A stretch of DNA of 64,000 bases from positions 30,442,001 to 30,506,000 of the forward strand of contig NC_046675.1 in NCBI RefSeq assembly GCF_003369915.1, given 5' to 3'. Numbering within the stretch: position 1 is the stretch's first letter; every line of letters starts with the position of its first letter. The notes under the pieces were generated by a model. The model ran no database searches. It was given only the letters and a program-made list of their open reading frames with translations, and was not told the DNA's origin. A program made the translations under genes and the position numbers. This document shows positions 62,009 through 64,000 of this stretch, one piece after another. The stretch comes from Drosophila miranda (Eukaryota > Arthropoda > Insecta > Diptera > Drosophilidae).

Positions 62009-64000
62009 AGGGGGAAAACGTCGAGTGAGGGGTGCCAGTAAACGGTTTAATTTATAGGATTTACTGGACCAGCGGCGGCGGTTTCGATATTTCGACCATG
62101 AGTGTGATATAAAAAACGTAAAAAGAAATGATATATCTCTGAAAATCTACTCGTACGAGACACAAACTTAAGTTTCCTTTGGCCAAATTTGTTCCTTTTA
62201 CTTGTATGCAATTGCAGCTTTAGAGAACAGGAATATATAGGTATATACACCACATACCCCATAGATATCAAAGCTAAACCAAACATAATCCAAGCCCTAT
62301 AGAGACTAGCATTTAAGTTACTAGAAAAACATCTAACACTCGCACAGAAACAAACAACAACCTCTCAAGTTTTCGGTGCCATATAGCCTTGCAAATCAAC
62401 AATAATCTCCCATATACAATAATCTCCCATATAGAATATAATTAATTGTTTTCCGAATGAATTGCTCAAAAAAATGGTTAGTGTCATTCTGAACAGGTGT
62501 TAATTGATTTACAAAATTTACTAACAATAACTATAGCTACTATTATCTCGTGTTTAACGAACTGTAAACTAATTTCCCCACCCCCATTAAAAAGCAGCGC
62601 TTTTTCGAATTAAGTTACTATTTTTAGTACAAAAACAATATAATTACAGAGTCGATATATTATCTTTATAATGATATAGAAAGATTACCCTGGGTGATAA
62701 ACTGAAAACCTTTGAATGTACTTTCTGCGAGACAAAAATTAGGTCTGGATAGGTAGATCACTTTGTTATACTTGGATTTTGCAATACCCCCAAAATCTCT
62801 TTTTAAAATTCTAAAAATTATCTAAATCTAAAATTTATGACTTTGCGCACTTCCATAATTTTTTTGTTGGCATCTGCGACGCGTATATCCATGTAATGAA
62901 TTGAAAAGAGAATTGTACGACCTTTCCCATAATTTTTGATTTATGTCGCTTAAGATATAGCAACCCAAATCTAACAATTTTTCCAATTTTTTAAAAAAAA
63001 TTTTGTAGATCTCTCATGGAAAGTACAAAATGTCTGTCGCCCAATATGTAATATCCTTTCGTAGTAATCGGATTCCATCCATATCTATTTCGGAAAAATT
63101 TGCAAGGTTATGGCCGAAAAAACCGTTAACTGGGGCACTAGCCCTATAAAATACAGCATTTCTTTACTTTCAAAACTCAAAGCCAAATCTAAAATATTTA
63201 TAAACTCTCATTGCATTTACAGAACAATGCATTTATCTTAAAAAAAACACACACACCTACAAATAATAGAGAAACCAGAAACAAAACAAATTAACTGCGC
63301 AGTTGAGGTGATGGAAACTTTTTCTTAGTTTTAAGCAAACGATTTTTTTTTATTTCTATTTCTATTATTTATTTCTACATACAAAAAAACAAGAATATAT
63401 AGTAAACGGCACACGTATACACGCATAAATATACATATAAGTAAACGTTTTTAAAATAGAAATTCTATATGTTAAGTAAAAAACGGAACCCGAATATCAA
63501 ACAAATACTTATTGAAATGAATATATTAGCCCCCAGAGAAATAACGCCAATAAAAACTATTTAGCAAGCCAAAACCCAATAAACCAGATGTTTTTTATAT
63601 TTGCATTATTTTTACAATCAACAAACGACATAATAGAGGTACACTTCCACAAAGGAGCAATGCTAGGTTTTTTGACCAGCCCCGGCGCTTTGATACCCTA
63701 GCATATCCATCGTTTATATGGCAGCGAACTTAGCTGATAGTCATATGACATTAGATAGACGCTCGTAGCCACCTCCAGGCAGGTCTACCGGCTATCAGTC
63801 CAGGAACTGAGCAAATATTTGGCTACACACCCAGCCAGCCAGCAAAATTTAATCTGTATAGCATAAAAATCAATAATTATAGAGTATTAATAATCTAAAA
63901 ATAGAATCTCTGCCACAGCTCCGTTACCAGCTCAACTGAAAAGCATAGCTAAGGCATATATATCTTTCGCTCTCATCATATGTTTTCCCTTAAAGGTAAT
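62009..64000 (+). other. 3' UTR of TMEM169-like gene and downstream sequence
   Basis: Very AT-rich. AATAAA at 63549-63554 could end a 1.5-kb 3' UTR. A GC-richer stretch at 63650-63830 with CCAGCCAGCCAGC has no coding signal; nothing else recognised. Confidence 0.4.

Overview
The window is insect nuclear DNA, almost certainly a Drosophila: short introns with GT/AG ends, GC-rich codon use in exons, AT-rich introns full of CA/GT, GA and CAA runs, and a gene set matching well-known fly genes. It is probably not D. melanogaster. From memory, the left genes (Tm1, Tm2, ear) are at cytological 88E there and the right genes (SelR, Fdh, Tsp86D) at 86C-D, so their adjacency suggests a rearranged Muller element E, for example in the obscura group. 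That is inference.

Layout. 0.35-23.2 kb (+): Tm1 (tropomyosin 1), with two alternative first coding exons in the window (an atypical long head and a cytoskeletal head), common exons, a mutually exclusive pair at each of two positions, a three-way set of 63-nt cassettes, and five alternative 3' coding exons, two of them the long Ala/Pro-rich troponin-H tails. The usual muscle N-terminal exons are not found and probably lie upstream of base 1. 23.2-27.8 kb: intergenic and 5' region of Tm2 with two consensus MEF2 sites. 27.8-30.3 kb (+): Tm2 with two alternative last exons. 32.3-33.9 kb (+): secreted C-type-lectin-like protein. 34.2-35.6 kb (-): MADF/BESS protein, divergent from ear (36.7-39.6 kb, +), a YEATS protein of the ENL/AF9 family. 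40.9-43.3 kb (-): DUF229 sulfatase-like membrane protein. 43.9-45.5 and 46.9-48.5 kb (-): tandem SLC19 carriers. 50.0-54.1 kb (-): SelR (MsrB) with two alternative last exons. 55.4-56.4 kb (+): Tsp86D, a C8 tetraspanin. 57.3-57.5 kb (-): an orphan 3' exon. 58.1-59.4 kb (-): Fdh, class III alcohol dehydrogenase. 60.7-62.0 kb (+): TMEM169-like protein.

Functional themes. The left third is a thin-filament locus: Tm1 and Tm2 give muscle and non-muscle actin-binding coiled coils, and their diversity is made by alternative promoters, cassettes and 3' ends. The right part holds housekeeping redox genes (MsrB, formaldehyde/GSNO metabolism), membrane transporters and a tetraspanin.

Most interesting non-coding signals: a 17-nt perfect long-range complementarity bracketing the large Tm1 intron, whose acceptor-side partner is tandemly duplicated with one change that keeps pairing as G-U; an array of four short hairpin-like motifs between two Tm1 cassette exons; a 126-nt nested inverted repeat in a Tm1 intron; and in-frame open extensions of three Tm1 internal exons that could act as extra 3' ends. 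No computation was run: exon borders come from reading frame, phase and splice consensus by eye.
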